This document shows, piece by piece, positions 1 to 8,317 of a stretch of 64,000 bases of DNA. Location: positions 1-64,000 of the forward strand of contig CAWIVN010000020.1 of the NCBI GenBank assembly GCA_963839515.1, read 5' to 3'. The notes under the pieces are model-generated. The model saw nothing but the letters and a program-made list of their open reading frames with translations. It did not search any database and was not told where the DNA came from. Every line of letters starts with the position of its first letter. Position 1 is the stretch's first letter. This stretch comes from Fredericiella sp963839515 (GTDB lineage: Bacteria > Chloroflexota > Anaerolineae > Caldilineales > Caldilineaceae). Position numbers and translations under genes: made by a program.

Positions 1-1648
1 GCAAGCCCGTTTTGCGGCTGAACTCGCGTACGGGAGTGTGGACGTCGGCCATTGCCACGGCCATGCCTTTGCCCTGCAATTCTTTTACCAGGCTCTTGAG
101 CACATCCGAACTGGTCAGGTCGAGCTCATCCTGGGCACTGACGTCGAAGATGATTGTCTTGGGTGGCGGCTGCGTCGCCGCGACCATGGCCTTCACGCGG
201 TCGCGCACGGTGAGCGCATTGGCGTAGTAGAGCGCACCGTCGAGGCGCACAATCAACACACGGGGCACGGGCATATTCTCAGGATGGCGCGAGAGATCCG
301 AGTAGGCGCCGGCAGCGCCGGGCACATGCCCCAGCGAGGACACGTGCGGCCGGCTGGAGCGGTAGATTACGTACACCAACGAGGCGACAACGCCGATGAT
401 CATGCCTTCCAGCACGTCGATCAGCAGCACGCCGGCCAACGCGGTGGCGCCCAGCCAAAACTCGGTGCGCGTGACCAGGCGTATACGCCACAGCTTGAGC
501 GCGGCGATGATATGCCAGACGGCGTGGATGATCAGGGCAGCCAGCACCGCTTCGGGCAGCGGGGCAAACAGAGGGGTGAGGAAGAGTAAGGTGATAATGG
601 TTACTACCCAGGTGACCAGATTCGTCACCTGCGAGCGTGCGCCCGCGCCTTCCTTGACGGCGGAGGCCGACATGCTGCCCGCCGCGATCATTCCGCCAAA
701 CAGAGCGCTCAACAGGTTCGCCACCGCGTGGGCGTTCAGCTCCTGGTTGGCGTCCACCTCATAGCCATGTTTTTCGGCGAACTCGTGGGCCACCCCCAGC
801 GCCTCGCTGTAGGCTACCAGCAGCACGCCCATGGCCGGCAGCACCATTGCCAGGTAGGTCGTCAACGGCACCTGTGGCAAGGCCAGCGAGGGCAGCCCTT
901 GCGGCAGCGCCCCGACTACTTCGATGCCGTACTTACCTTCCATATCAAGGACCATGCTGAGGATGATCGCCCCGAAGAGCACCACCAGGCCGGCGGGGAT
1001 CTTCTTGCTGATGCGGGGCAGTAAGAAGAGCAGCGCCAGCGCCGCGGCGCCGACGACGAAGGTCGCCCAGTTGGCCTGGGGCAGCTCCTTGACGATGCCG
1101 ATCAGCTTCTCTATGGTGTTGCCATCAGGCTTGGGCACGCCGAACAGCTTGTTGAGCTGGCCCACCGCCACAAAGATGGCGAGGCCCATGACAAAGCCGT
1201 CCATCACCGGCTTGGAGAGGAACTGGGTAATGAAGCCCAGCTTGGCCAGGCCTGCTACCAGAAACACGAGGCCGACGACCAAAACGAAAGCGGAGGCATA
1301 GGCCTGGTAGGTCGCCGGATCGGAGGCGGTCGCCACCAATGCCGCCGCCACCGACGAAGCGAGCAGCGCCGCCGTCGCCGAGGTGGCCTGCACAACCAGG
1401 TGGCGCGAGGTGCCCAGGAGCGCGTATACAAGCAGGGCAGCCAGCAAGGTATAGAGACCGGCTTGCGGCGGCAGGCCGGCGATGCCCGCATAGGCCATCG
1501 CTTCCGGCACGACCAGGCCCCACAGCGTCAGCCCGGCGATCACGTCCACCGACAACCAGGAGCGGTCGTAATGCGGCAGCCACGACAGGATGGGTATGAA
1601 GCGTGCTAACCTGGCCTGCGGTCTGGTAGTCTGAGTGCTCGCCGCCAC
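1..1648 (-). CDS. SulP-family sulfate/anion permease with STAS domain (partial)
   Basis: The frame reads from a GTG at 1648 and runs off the window start, giving 549 residues without a stop. An AAGGAG lies 6-7 nt upstream of the GTG, which decides the start. The N-terminal part has the SulP pattern (a VPEAMAYA-like stretch near residue 48, then a series of hydrophobic helices). The visible C-terminal part, after about residue 440, is a STAS domain with the ILIVRLDGALYYANA-type strand. SulP proteins import sulfate or bicarbonate, or exchange anions, across the inner membrane, and STAS controls them. The gene follows an arylsulfatase on the same strand, which suggests release and uptake of sulfate, although a strong hairpin separates them. 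Substrate specificity cannot be read from the sequence. Confidence 0.92.
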   Translation of the reverse strand, partial: MAASTQTTRPQARLARFIPILSWLPHYDRSWLSVDVIAGLTLWGLVVPEAMAYAGIAGLPPQAGLYTLLAALLVYALLGTSRHLVVQATSATAALLASSVAAALVATASDPATYQAYASAFVLVVGLVFLVAGLAKLGFITQFLSKPVMDGFVMGLAIFVAVGQLNKLFGVPKPDGNTIEKLIGIVKELPQANWATFVVGAAALALLFLLPRISKKIPAGLVVLFGAIILSMVLDMEGKYGIEVVGALPQGLPSLALPQVPLTTYLAMVLPAMGVLLVAYSEALGVAHEFAEKHGYEVDANQELNAHAVANLLSALFGGMIAAGSMSASAVKEGAGARSQVTNLVTWVVTIITLLFLTPLFAPLPEAVLAALIIHAVWHIIAALKLWRIRLVTRTEFWLGATALAGVLLIDVLEGMIIGVVASLVYVIYRSSRPHVSSLGHVPGAAGAYSDLSRHPENMPVPRVLIVRLDGALYYANALTVRDRVKAMVAATQPPPKTIIFDVSAQDELDLTSSDVLKSLVKELQGKGMAVAMADVHTPVREFSRKTGL

Positions 1649-1670
1649 AAGAGGCTCCTTCTTTATCTGG

Positions 1671-1703
1671 GCTGTTAGGTGACGCAAAGCGTCACCTAAC
1701 AGC
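1671..1703 (-). terminator. Perfect 15-bp hairpin between arylsulfatase and SulP
   Basis: GCTGTTAGGTGACGC and its exact complement flank a 3-nt loop. It lies 32 nt beyond the arylsulfatase stop codon and 23 nt before the SulP start codon. There is no long U-tract, so it may attenuate or stabilise mRNA rather than terminate fully. Confidence 0.6.
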
Positions 1704-1734
1704 TGGTAAGCGCCGTGATCAGTGCGCCAGGTTG

Positions 1735-4101
1735 CTACTGCCGCGCCATGGCTACGGCCAGGCGTTCTTCCGGCGAGATGAGGTGGTCGTAATCGTCGGC
1801 ACCTTGCTCGAGCTGAATCCAGTTGATGACGCCGGTAAACTTGCTGGTCTCGACGGTATAGTCGTCACTGACAGGCGAGCCGGTTTCGTTGCCGACATCG
1901 CAGGTCTCATCTCCGGAAAATATCATCGGCTGCGTGGCAGGCAGTTGCCCTTCGCCTGCTTTTTGCCCGTCCACGTAGAGCGTGACGCTGCCGCCCTTGG
2001 CGAGACCGCCGCCCGCGTACGCAAACTCCATGCGCACCTGATGGGTGCCCGCCGGCAGGGGTGAAGCGGACTCGGTTGCGAACTGGTGCAGGCCGAACAG
2101 GTTGTAGCAGAACTTGAGCCGCCCGTCCATGGTATAAAACGACCAGCCGCCGAACGCGCCGCCCTGCACGATGATGACACCCCGGGCGTTGTCGTCGGGC
2201 AGGCTCACTTCTGCGGTCACGGCCCACGATTTGTTCTTGAGATTAAGAATGACGTTTTCGGTGAGCCGCCCCATACCGCTGAAGAGCATCTGCGATTTGC
2301 CCTTGATCAGCGTCGGCCGGCCGGCGAGGTCGGCATTGAAGCGCTCGACGCGGCGGTCGTCAAGCGGGAATACGTTGTACTTGACCCCTTCGATGAGGAA
2401 CAGGCGCTGAAGCTCCTTGAGCATGGTGGGGTTGTCGGCCGCGACGTTGTGCGCTTGGGTCCAGTCCGCCGGCGCGTACAGCTCCCACACATCGTCATCG
2501 TAGGCCGGCAGCCGTTCGGCTGCGAGCCAGGGCGTGCTGTGGCGTGTCACCGCCGTCCAGCCTTTGTGGTAGATGCCGCGATTGACGAACATCTCGAAGT
2601 ACTGCGTCTCGTGGCGCTCTGCTGCTCCGGCTTCGTCGAAGCTGTACGCCATGCTGACACCTTCGAAGGGCTTTTGCTGCATGCCATGCACAAAGCTTGG
2701 CTCAGGAATGCCCGCCGCTTCCAGCACGGTCGGAGCCACGTCGATCACGTGGTGGAATTGTGAACGCAGCTCCCCCTTAGCTTTGAACCCTTTGGGCCAG
2801 TGGACGATGGTGCCGTTGCGCGTGCCGCCCCAGTGCGAGGCGACTTGCTTGGTCCACTGATACGGCGTGTCTAGGGCGTGCGCCCAACCCACCGCATAGT
2901 GGTTGTAGGAGCGAGGGCCGCCAAACTCGTCCATTTTCGAGGCCAAAAACTCGACCGTTTCCAGTGCGGAGGCGCCGTTCAACATCAGCAACTCGTTGAA
3001 GGTGCCGTTAGGCGTGCCTTCGGCGCTGGCGCCGTTGTCGCCGATGATGACATAGACCAGCGTATCGTCTAGGATGTCGAGGCTTGCCAGTGAATCCAAC
3101 AGCCGCCCGACGTGATGGTCGGTGTGCTCCATGAACCCGGCATACACCTCCATCTGGCGCGCCAGCACTGGCTTAAGTGCAGGGTCGACGTCATCCCACG
3201 CCTGAATCTCTGGCGGACGTGCAGTCAATTCCGCGTTTTCGGGAATCACGCCCAATGCCTTCTGCCGCGCAAAAGTCTCCTCGCGCAGCTTGTCCCAGCC
3301 TTCATCAAACTTGCCCTTGTACTTATCAGCCCATTCCTTCGGCACGTGATGTGGTGCATGCGTCGCACCGGGCGCGTAGTAGACAAAGAAGGGCTTGTCG
3401 GGCATCAAGGCCTTTTGTTGGCGCACCCAGTTAATGGCCTTGTCTGTCATATCTTTGGTGAAGTGATAGCCCTCTTCAGGAGTCTTGGCCGGTTCCAGCG
3501 CGGTAGTGCCTTCGTAGATCGCAGGGTAATACTGGTTGGTCTCGCCGCCGATAAAGCCATAAAAGTACTCAAAACCACCGCCGCCAGTAGGCCACGCGTT
3601 GAATGGTCCCATCGGGCTGGTCTCCCACACCGGGACCTCGTGGCACTTGCCGAACTGTGCCGTGCTGTAGCCGTTGAGTTTGAGTGTTTCCGCCAGCGGC
3701 GCGCAGGTATCGGGACGGATCGAGTTGTAGCCCGGCGCAGCAGTAGCGAGTTCGGTGACGGTACCCATGCCGACGGTGTGATGGTTGCGGCCGGTCAGCA
3801 GTGCCGCGCGGGTAGGTGCGCAGAGTGCGGTCGTGTGGAAACGGTTGTAGCGGAGACCGTTCGCCGCGAGTCGCTCAAAGTTAGGCGTATGACATGGTCC
3901 GCCAAATGCGCTCGCCGAGCCGAAGCCCGCATCGTCGATCAGGATGACGAGGACGTTGGGTGCGCCATCAGGTGGGCGCAACGGCTCGATGGACGGGAAC
4001 TTTACTTCGGGATCCTTGGCGTCATACTTGATCAACCCCGTGTAGGCGCGCGCGGGAATGGGCAAGACGGAACGCTGATGCTTGTCGAGTTGGTTTGCCA
4101 T
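1735..4101 (-). CDS. Arylsulfatase (formylglycine-dependent sulfatase)
   Basis: A 788-aa alkaline-phosphatase-superfamily sulfatase. The N-terminus has LVILIDDAGFG, with metal-binding Asp56 and Asp57. The sulfatase signature CAPTRAALLTGR follows, with Cys94 the residue expected to be oxidised to formylglycine. HTTALCAPTR marks a Cys-type enzyme, which requires a formylglycine-generating enzyme not present in this window. The length fits the large arylsulfatase A-like group, and the last 200 residues form a beta-rich C-terminal domain. No signal peptide is evident, so a cytoplasmic location is likely. An AAAGGA lies upstream of the ATG. Family function is hydrolysis of sulfate esters; the true substrate is unknown. 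The adjacent sulfate permease fits organosulfate use. Confidence 0.95.
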   Translation of the reverse strand: MANQLDKHQRSVLPIPARAYTGLIKYDAKDPEVKFPSIEPLRPPDGAPNVLVILIDDAGFGSASAFGGPCHTPNFERLAANGLRYNRFHTTALCAPTRAALLTGRNHHTVGMGTVTELATAAPGYNSIRPDTCAPLAETLKLNGYSTAQFGKCHEVPVWETSPMGPFNAWPTGGGGFEYFYGFIGGETNQYYPAIYEGTTALEPAKTPEEGYHFTKDMTDKAINWVRQQKALMPDKPFFVYYAPGATHAPHHVPKEWADKYKGKFDEGWDKLREETFARQKALGVIPENAELTARPPEIQAWDDVDPALKPVLARQMEVYAGFMEHTDHHVGRLLDSLASLDILDDTLVYVIIGDNGASAEGTPNGTFNELLMLNGASALETVEFLASKMDEFGGPRSYNHYAVGWAHALDTPYQWTKQVASHWGGTRNGTIVHWPKGFKAKGELRSQFHHVIDVAPTVLEAAGIPEPSFVHGMQQKPFEGVSMAYSFDEAGAAERHETQYFEMFVNRGIYHKGWTAVTRHSTPWLAAERLPAYDDDVWELYAPADWTQAHNVAADNPTMLKELQRLFLIEGVKYNVFPLDDRRVERFNADLAGRPTLIKGKSQMLFSGMGRLTENVILNLKNKSWAVTAEVSLPDDNARGVIIVQGGAFGGWSFYTMDGRLKFCYNLFGLHQFATESASPLPAGTHQVRMEFAYAGGGLAKGGSVTLYVDGQKAGEGQLPATQPMIFSGDETCDVGNETGSPVSDDYTVETSKFTGVINWIQLEQGADDYDHLISPEERLAVAMARQ

Positions 4102-4153
4102 AGTGCAGATCCTTTCTGAGTTGGTTGTCTAGTTCAGCCCGTCTGCTTCCATC

Positions 4154-4630
4154 TTAGGGCGCCGACGCCGCGCCGCCGTTTGCGAACAACATGCGCTGCT
4201 CGCCGCCCGCCGTCTCCAGCGCCAGGTTGCCGGTGCCGTCGGGTCCTCCCGCCGCGACTGCGCCCAACAGCTGAAGGTACTGCTGGTCCAGTGAGCTGGC
4301 GCCGCAGGCGGCCGTGGTCACGGCGCCGAGAGTGATGGAGAAGCCGGCCGCCTGGGAATACGTCCCGGTGAAGGTGTTGCAGTCGGCCTGCCCGTTCAGC
4401 GTGCCATCGTCCCGGAAGGTGATGGTGTAGTCCTGCGGATCGGGCACCGTGGTCGTTGCGCCGGTGGGCCGATTGCTGACGCTCGTCCATTGCCAGAGGA
4501 TGTTGGTGATTGTGTTGGCCGGCGTCGCGGTGGCCGGAACCGGTGTGGCGAGCGGCACGCACGCCGCAGCCACGCAGAACACGATGCCGAGGCATGCCAG
4601 CAGCAGGGTCGAACGGGAAAGGTTGTTCAT
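4154..4630 (-). CDS. META-domain lipoprotein
   Basis: A 158-aa secreted protein. It starts with a lipoprotein signal peptide whose lipobox ends at Cys24 (FCVAAAC), followed by a Thr/Pro linker and a single META (HslJ-like) domain. The domain shows the usual NGQADCNTFTGTY strand and a later Cys/Asp stretch (ACGASSLDQQYLQLL). META domains are small beta proteins often found in envelope-stress proteins, with no known enzymatic activity. The 3' end of this gene is partly duplicated at 7474-7553. A G-box element with a plausible minus-strand -10 (TAAAAT at 4736-4741) lies upstream of the start. Confidence 0.85.
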   Translation of the reverse strand: MNNLSRSTLLLACLGIVFCVAAACVPLATPVPATATPANTITNILWQWTSVSNRPTGATTTVPDPQDYTITFRDDGTLNGQADCNTFTGTYSQAAGFSITLGAVTTAACGASSLDQQYLQLLGAVAAGGPDGTGNLALETAGGEQRMLFANGGAASAP

Positions 4631-4725
4631 GTGATCTGCGCCTTACGCAGTTTGGCTACAGCGTGAAGACAGATGTGACGGGATGAGATAATTCACCCAT
4701 GCTGGTTCGCCATCGCTCCACTCAG

Positions 4726-4815
4726 TAGTAACTAAATTTTAGCTTGACGATGACCTGGCTGTCCCTCCCCCACACGGGGCATCTCTGGGGCATTTCCTGG
4801 GGGAGATTCTGGGTA
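4726..4815 (-). promoter_or_regulatory. Phased G-box element, copy A
   Basis: On the plus strand, G-runs begin at 4776, 4787, 4799 and 4811 (spacing 11, 12, 12) in the pattern GGGGCAT / GGGGCAT / GGGGGAGA / GGGT. A G-rich box in the opposite orientation (GGGGGAGGGA on the minus strand) and a conserved CGTCAAGCTAAAATTTAG stretch containing a -10-like TAAAAT lie on the gene side. Copies B-D share the layout. It precedes the META lipoprotein gene. Confidence 0.6.
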
Positions 4816-4821
4816 GCGGAC

Positions 4822-4911
4822 CTACTCCGTTTCCACGATGGGCTGTGGCTGTTCTACCGCGCGACGGCGGCGCGCAATGCGATCAATAGCGACTTGGCAA
4901 TACCCCAGCAT
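4822..4911 (-). CDS. Possible 29-aa small protein
   Basis: A short open frame beginning MLGYCQVAIDRIARRRR and ending PIVETE, placed between a hairpin terminator and G-box element A. An AGGCG stretch lies about 10 nt before the ATG. It is basic in the middle and acidic at the end. There is no recognisable family, and it may be a chance frame. Confidence 0.25.
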   Translation of the reverse strand: MLGYCQVAIDRIARRRRAVEQPQPIVETE

Positions 4912-4938
4912 TGGTCGTCGCCTTCAAAACTTGATCGC

Positions 4939-4971
4939 GTGCCCCACTCCCGTCCAGAAGGAGTGGGGCAC
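4939..4971 (-). terminator. 12-bp hairpin terminator after the small membrane protein gene
   Basis: GTGCCCCACTCC pairs exactly with GGAGTGGGGCAC across a 9-nt loop. On the minus strand it is followed within 12 nt by TTTT. It lies about 40 nt beyond the stop at 5014. Confidence 0.7.
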
Positions 4972-5013
4972 GGTTGCGACTCTATTCAACTCTCTGCGCG
5001 GTTGGAACCTCTG

Positions 5014-5445
5014 TCAGGGCTGCGTGTTCTGCGTGTCTTGCGGCTTCGACTCCGGCGGCACGGCCGGTGCGGCTGGGGCGGGCGGCGTCACTGCAGCTGC
5101 CTGGGGCGGCGGTGGCGCCGCGATCTGGCCTTGGGACGAGCCCGGCACGCCGGCAGGGATGCGCTCGCGATTGGCGACACCGGCGCCGGCGATGCTGGCG
5201 ATGTCCAGCAATGCAGCGATGCCCAGCCACAGCCAGTCCAAGCCCTGAATGGTGCCGACACCCTGAACGAGTATGACGTACATCAGGGTCGTAAACGGCA
5301 GAAACAGGAAGCCGAGGCACGGGATGATGAAGGTGCTGAAGGCGGCGTTCATCATCGCCGGGCGGGCGAACCAGGCGCACAGCAGCACGATGCGCGAGAA
5401 CATGGCGACGAGGCCAGTCAAGCATCCTGAACGGTTGGATCTCAT
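5014..5445 (-). CDS. Small membrane protein with Pro/Ala-rich tail
   Basis: 143 aa when started at ATG 5445, which has GGAAAGG about 7 nt upstream; a longer frame to 5637 lacks such support. Two or three hydrophobic segments (about residues 8-30, 34-60 and 68-90) include FSTFIIPCLGFLFLPFTTLMYV and a GLDWLWLGIAALLDIA stretch. A Gln/Pro/Ala tail follows, probably cytoplasmic or periplasmic and disordered. The pattern resembles small YggT-like or uncharacterised Chloroflexota membrane proteins, but I do not recognise a named family. It sits between a lipoprotein gene and the META gene, each with its own terminator, so it is probably transcribed separately. Confidence 0.7.
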   Translation of the reverse strand: MRSNRSGCLTGLVAMFSRIVLLCAWFARPAMMNAAFSTFIIPCLGFLFLPFTTLMYVILVQGVGTIQGLDWLWLGIAALLDIASIAGAGVANRERIPAGVPGSSQGQIAAPPPPQAAAVTPPAPAAPAVPPESKPQDTQNTQP

Positions 5446-5538
5446 ATTGATAACCTTTCCTTTCCAAGATAACGATAGAGTGGAACAACCTGTGTTGGAA
5501 ATCAGCCGGGGAAGTCGGCCCGTGCTTCTGCTGTCGAA

Positions 5539-5576
5539 CGGCTTCCCTGTCTGCGCAACACAGGACAGGGAAGCCG
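5539..5576 (-). terminator. 13-bp hairpin terminator after the helical lipoprotein gene
   Basis: CGGCTTCCCTGTC pairs with GACAGGGAAGCCG across a 12-nt loop, 12 nt past the stop codon of the gene at 5588. There is no clear U-tract. Confidence 0.6.
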
Positions 5577-5587
5577 ATCCATACGGC

Positions 5588-6013
5588 TTACTTGCAGGAC
5601 AGCGTGGTCTGGGTTTCTTGGATTGCGGTCTCGACACCCTGCGCGGCAGTCTTAATCGATGCTGATGCTTCGCCTAGCGTATCGGTTGACTCGACTGCCT
5701 TCACGGTACTCTGAAGATTGTCGACGGCTGCCGTCACACTATCAATCTTGGCCTCCGGTATTGCCGCGACAGCCGACTTGACGCCTTCGACGGCGGCGTC
5801 AATGTCCTTCTGCATCGTCTGCACTTCCTCGATCGTCGTGTCGGCGGTGACTGTTCCCAATTGGGCAATGGCGGTCTTGAGGGTGGCAAGTGCAGTACAG
5901 ACGGCTGCTTGCGCATCCGGCACCGATGCCGGTGTCGGTGCAACGGCAGTGCAGCCGGCCACGATGAGCATGATGACGGTCAGGACGGCGAAAGTGGTCA
6001 GTAACTTACGCAT
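5588..6013 (-). CDS. Helical lipoprotein of unknown function
   Basis: 141 aa. The signal peptide ends in the lipobox LIVAGC (Cys at residue 21). The mature part is almost wholly Ala/Thr/Val/Lys-rich with heptad-like spacing (ALATLKTAIAQLG, IKTAAQGVETAIQE), consistent with a two- or three-helix bundle. It carries only a few Cys: one at the lipobox, one near residue 39 and a penultimate Cys that could form a disulfide with it. It resembles small surface-exposed helical lipoproteins. No catalytic motif is visible. Confidence 0.75.
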   Translation of the reverse strand: MRKLLTTFAVLTVIMLIVAGCTAVAPTPASVPDAQAAVCTALATLKTAIAQLGTVTADTTIEEVQTMQKDIDAAVEGVKSAVAAIPEAKIDSVTAAVDNLQSTVKAVESTDTLGEASASIKTAAQGVETAIQETQTTLSCK

Positions 6014-6049
6014 AGCTGTTCTCTCCCTTTTTTGATGAACAAGTTGAAC

Positions 6050-6218
6050 TTACATGCCGAGCAGCTTGGCCTTCTGGGCGGCGAACTCCTCTTCGGTCAG
6101 CAGCCGTTGCGCCTTGAGCGCGCCCAGGCGCTCGATCTGCGTGATCACATCTTCATCGGGGGCCGGTGGCGCAGGCGGGGCCGGCACGCACAGCCGAGCC
6201 GGGCACCATGCCTTCCAT
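6050..6218 (-). pseudogene. SHOCT-domain gene remnant
   Basis: A perfect AAGGAG sits 8 nt before an ATG at 6218, but that frame stops after 21 codons. In the +1 frame the end of the stretch encodes a clean SHOCT domain: ITQIERLGALKAQRLLTEEE, then FAAQKAKLLGM and a stop at 6050. A single-base slip or deletion near the Pro/Ala linker would explain the arrangement. A GTG in the SHOCT frame could also start a 45-residue SHOCT-only peptide. The DUF6325-like remnant at 14938-15293 ends in the same IERLGALKA stretch, so the two are related. Confidence 0.6.
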
Positions 6219-6236
6219 CAGCGTATCTCCTTCACA

Positions 6237-7400
6237 TCAGGCAGGTGTTGGGACGTCATCGAGTGGGATGAGCGCCTCTGCCCACCAGGCGGGAGGCGCC
6301 GGCAGAACGGGCGTGTAGGCCACGCGCGGTGCACCTGGGATCGGCGGCAACTGCTCCAACACCTTTGCCTGGCGCGCGACCACGGCTTCCTTCGTCACGT
6401 TGAACACTGTCAGATCCTGGGTCTGGACAACGGGTCCGCCATACACGGCGCCGAGCTCTGCGAAGATCATGGGGATGATCTGGGGCGCGAGGAGCGTGTG
6501 CCAGAGGCCGGCCATGCGCGGCTTCACGAGCCCGAACACCTTGCCGGCGGCCGCCGGCGTCGTGTGCGCAGCATTCAGCGCCATCGTTGCCCGCTCGATC
6601 GAGAGACCCGAGGCGGCGGCGAGCGCCGCCGCAGGCGGGAAGCACTCGTGGACGAGCAGGTCGACGCCGCCTTGGCTGGCATGCACGAGCGGCCAGCCTG
6701 CACGCGTGTCGCCCGAGTGGACGAATGTCAGACCGGCGAAGTCGATCCGGTAGCCGACGGCGCCGCTCAGCGCATGGATGACGGGAAACGACGTGATCCT
6801 GACGCCGTTCGCCTCATAGACGACCTGGGTGTGGCTGAAGTCGAATTCGGTCACCAGGATTTTCATGCTGTCGGGGTTGATGGGGCCGCGCCCGGCTGCC
6901 GTATCCCAGGCAAGCGCTTCCTCGATCGCGGCGACGAAGTGTTGCGTGCCCAGGCGCGGTTCGGTCCCGCTGGGTCCCCACACGCTGACCGGCCCATCCG
7001 CGCGGCCTACCTTCGCGTAGCTGCCGGCGAGCGTGATCAGGTCGGCCGTGTGGTCGGCGTGCAGGTGGGTCAGGAACAGCTTGTCCAGCTTGTTGACCGG
7101 CAGCTTCAGGCTTGCGTAGTTGGCAAGGGAGCCGCTCCCGGCGTCGAAAAGGAGCAGGTCGCGCTGCGGGTTGCCGACTTCGACGAGGATACTGCCCGAG
7201 GCCTGCCCGCGCGTCACCCACGGGTTACCGCTGCCCAGCACCGTCACGCGCAGCTCGCCGTCCTCGAGCTCCTCTTCGCCCGGGATGAACATCTCGGCGT
7301 ACTCCCGTCGCGGCGTACCGACGACAGGTGTCAAGGTGATTGCCTGCGTGCCGCCGGCATACGCTGGTAGCGGCAGGGGCAAGGGATCGCTGTTTGTCAT
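6237..7400 (-). CDS. Metallo-beta-lactamase-fold hydrolase
   Basis: 387 aa with the MBL metal motif HLHADH at residues 112-117 (His112, His114, Asp116, His117), further ligands His209 in VIHALSG, Asp231 in HSGDTR and a distal His279. This is the RNase Z/arylsulfatase-like MBL layout with two zinc ions. The N-terminus lacks a signal peptide, so it is predicted to be cytoplasmic. The start at ATG 7400 is supported by GGAGAAGG. It shares a transcription unit with the SHOCT remnant just downstream. The substrate is unknown; family members hydrolyse phosphodiesters, lactones or sulfate esters. Confidence 0.9.
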   Translation of the reverse strand: MTNSDPLPLPLPAYAGGTQAITLTPVVGTPRREYAEMFIPGEEELEDGELRVTVLGSGNPWVTRGQASGSILVEVGNPQRDLLLFDAGSGSLANYASLKLPVNKLDKLFLTHLHADHTADLITLAGSYAKVGRADGPVSVWGPSGTEPRLGTQHFVAAIEEALAWDTAAGRGPINPDSMKILVTEFDFSHTQVVYEANGVRITSFPVIHALSGAVGYRIDFAGLTFVHSGDTRAGWPLVHASQGGVDLLVHECFPPAAALAAASGLSIERATMALNAAHTTPAAAGKVFGLVKPRMAGLWHTLLAPQIIPMIFAELGAVYGGPVVQTQDLTVFNVTKEAVVARQAKVLEQLPPIPGAPRVAYTPVLPAPPAWWAEALIPLDDVPTPA

Positions 7401-7473
7401 CTCGTCCTTCTCCTGGTTTGATGCTTATCGGGTTGGTCTGCCCCAGTGCACAACATGTCCGCATTGATTTTCC

Positions 7474-7553
7474 AGTTCCGCCCGCCTGCTTCCCTCTTAA
7501 GGCGCCGCCGCACCGCCGTTTGCGAACAACATGCGCTGCTCGCCACCCGCCGA
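7474..7553 (-). pseudogene. 3'-end fragment of a META lipoprotein gene
   Basis: About 80 nt here match the end and 3' flank of the META gene at 4131-4213 with few differences, including GTTTGCGAACAACATGCGCT. Beyond 7553 it joins directly to sequence matching the region upstream of that gene (4673-4745). The body of the gene is therefore deleted. No product is expected. Confidence 0.75.
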
Positions 7554-7616
7554 AGGTGCGGAGTGACACGATGGGAAAATTTACCCACGCCGGTTCGCCA
7601 TCGCGCCACGAAGTAG

Positions 7617-7712
7617 TAACCCAATATTAGCTTGACGATTACACGGCTGTCACTCCCCCACGTGGGGCATCTCTGGGGCATTTCTGGGGGAGATTTTGGG
7701 CGATGCAGTGGA
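7617..7712 (-). promoter_or_regulatory. Phased G-box element, copy B
   Basis: G-runs start at 7664, 7675, 7686 and 7698 (11, 11, 12), followed by GATGCAGTGGAG as in copies C and D. The gene side has GGGGGAGTGACAG and GTCAAGCTAATATTGGG with a -10-like TAATAT. Its original target gene is the deleted META copy; the next intact gene is the MBL hydrolase. Confidence 0.55.
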
Positions 7713-7719
7713 GCACGCC

Positions 7720-7845
7720 AAGGAAGTTGCTGAGCTTGCGGAACAGGTTTACCGAATGCTGGCGTACCGTCTCCCGTGAGATGCCGAGCCTGCCGGCGAT
7801 TTCCTTGTTCGTCAGTCCCTGGCTGAGCAGCAGGGCGCCCGCTGC
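7720..7845 (-). pseudogene. LuxR HTH fragment
   Basis: In one minus frame this reads LLLSQGLTNKEIAGRLGISR, then ETVRQHSVNLFRKLSN, a textbook LuxR C-terminal helix-turn-helix. It closely matches the LAL regulator at 17898 (LTNKEIARTLGIS). It has no intact upstream sensor part and no sensible C-terminal end before G-box copy B. As in copy D, the G-box element follows a LuxR 3' end, so the LuxR tail plus element look like a duplicated module. Confidence 0.7.
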
Positions 7846-7869
7846 TGCTCAGCCAGCGTGCCGATTTCG

Positions 7870-8215
7870 GCCGCCACTGTCTCTAACCTGGGCCGATGAC
7901 CGTCCGTCCGTCGGGAGTGAGCCCGAAAGCGTTCGGGATGAGCGGCAGCTCTTGTTCCGTTGCGACAGAACCTGAGAGGTCCACAGTCTTGATCCGCTTG
8001 TCGTGGATGTCGAGGAACTACGCCTCTCGTTCAGTCCGCACGCCGCGTGCGAAGCGGCCGCCAGGCCGCCTGTGCGGGCAGAACACGGGCACGTAGGCGT
8101 GGTGCGTCGCCTGCGACGCCAGCAGACCCGCACGCCATCGTGCGGACTGAACGTGTCCAAAATCCTGAACCGCACCCCATCTGAAGTTGGTGACTGCAGG
8201 GGTGATTCTGCAGGA
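7870..8215. other. Degenerate intergenic stretch
   Basis: No intact gene is seen. One minus frame gives a short protein-like run (TVDLSGSVATEQELPLIPNA), probably a remnant of an unidentified coding region. Hairpins include CCCGAA-AGCG-TTCGGG near 7929. This is probably decayed DNA between duplicated modules. Confidence 0.4.
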
Positions 8216-8255
8216 CATGTCTTGTCACGTTGGGCGTATAAACCTCAAGTTCAAC

Positions 8256-8289
8256 GCGCGGCCGGCAAGCTTATGCTTGCCGGCCGCGC
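8256..8289 (-). terminator. Perfect 15-bp hairpin after the triple-META gene
   Basis: GCGCGGCCGGCAAGC and its exact complement flank TTAT. It lies 29 nt beyond the stop at 8318. Only the left arm survives in the duplicated flank at 17045. Confidence 0.75.
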
Positions 8290-8317
8290 ATGCTTCCTAC
8301 TTACCGTACATATGTTA

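Noticed and set aside
3112..4119. 335-aa plus-strand frame
   Set aside because: Antisense to the sulfatase catalytic domain.
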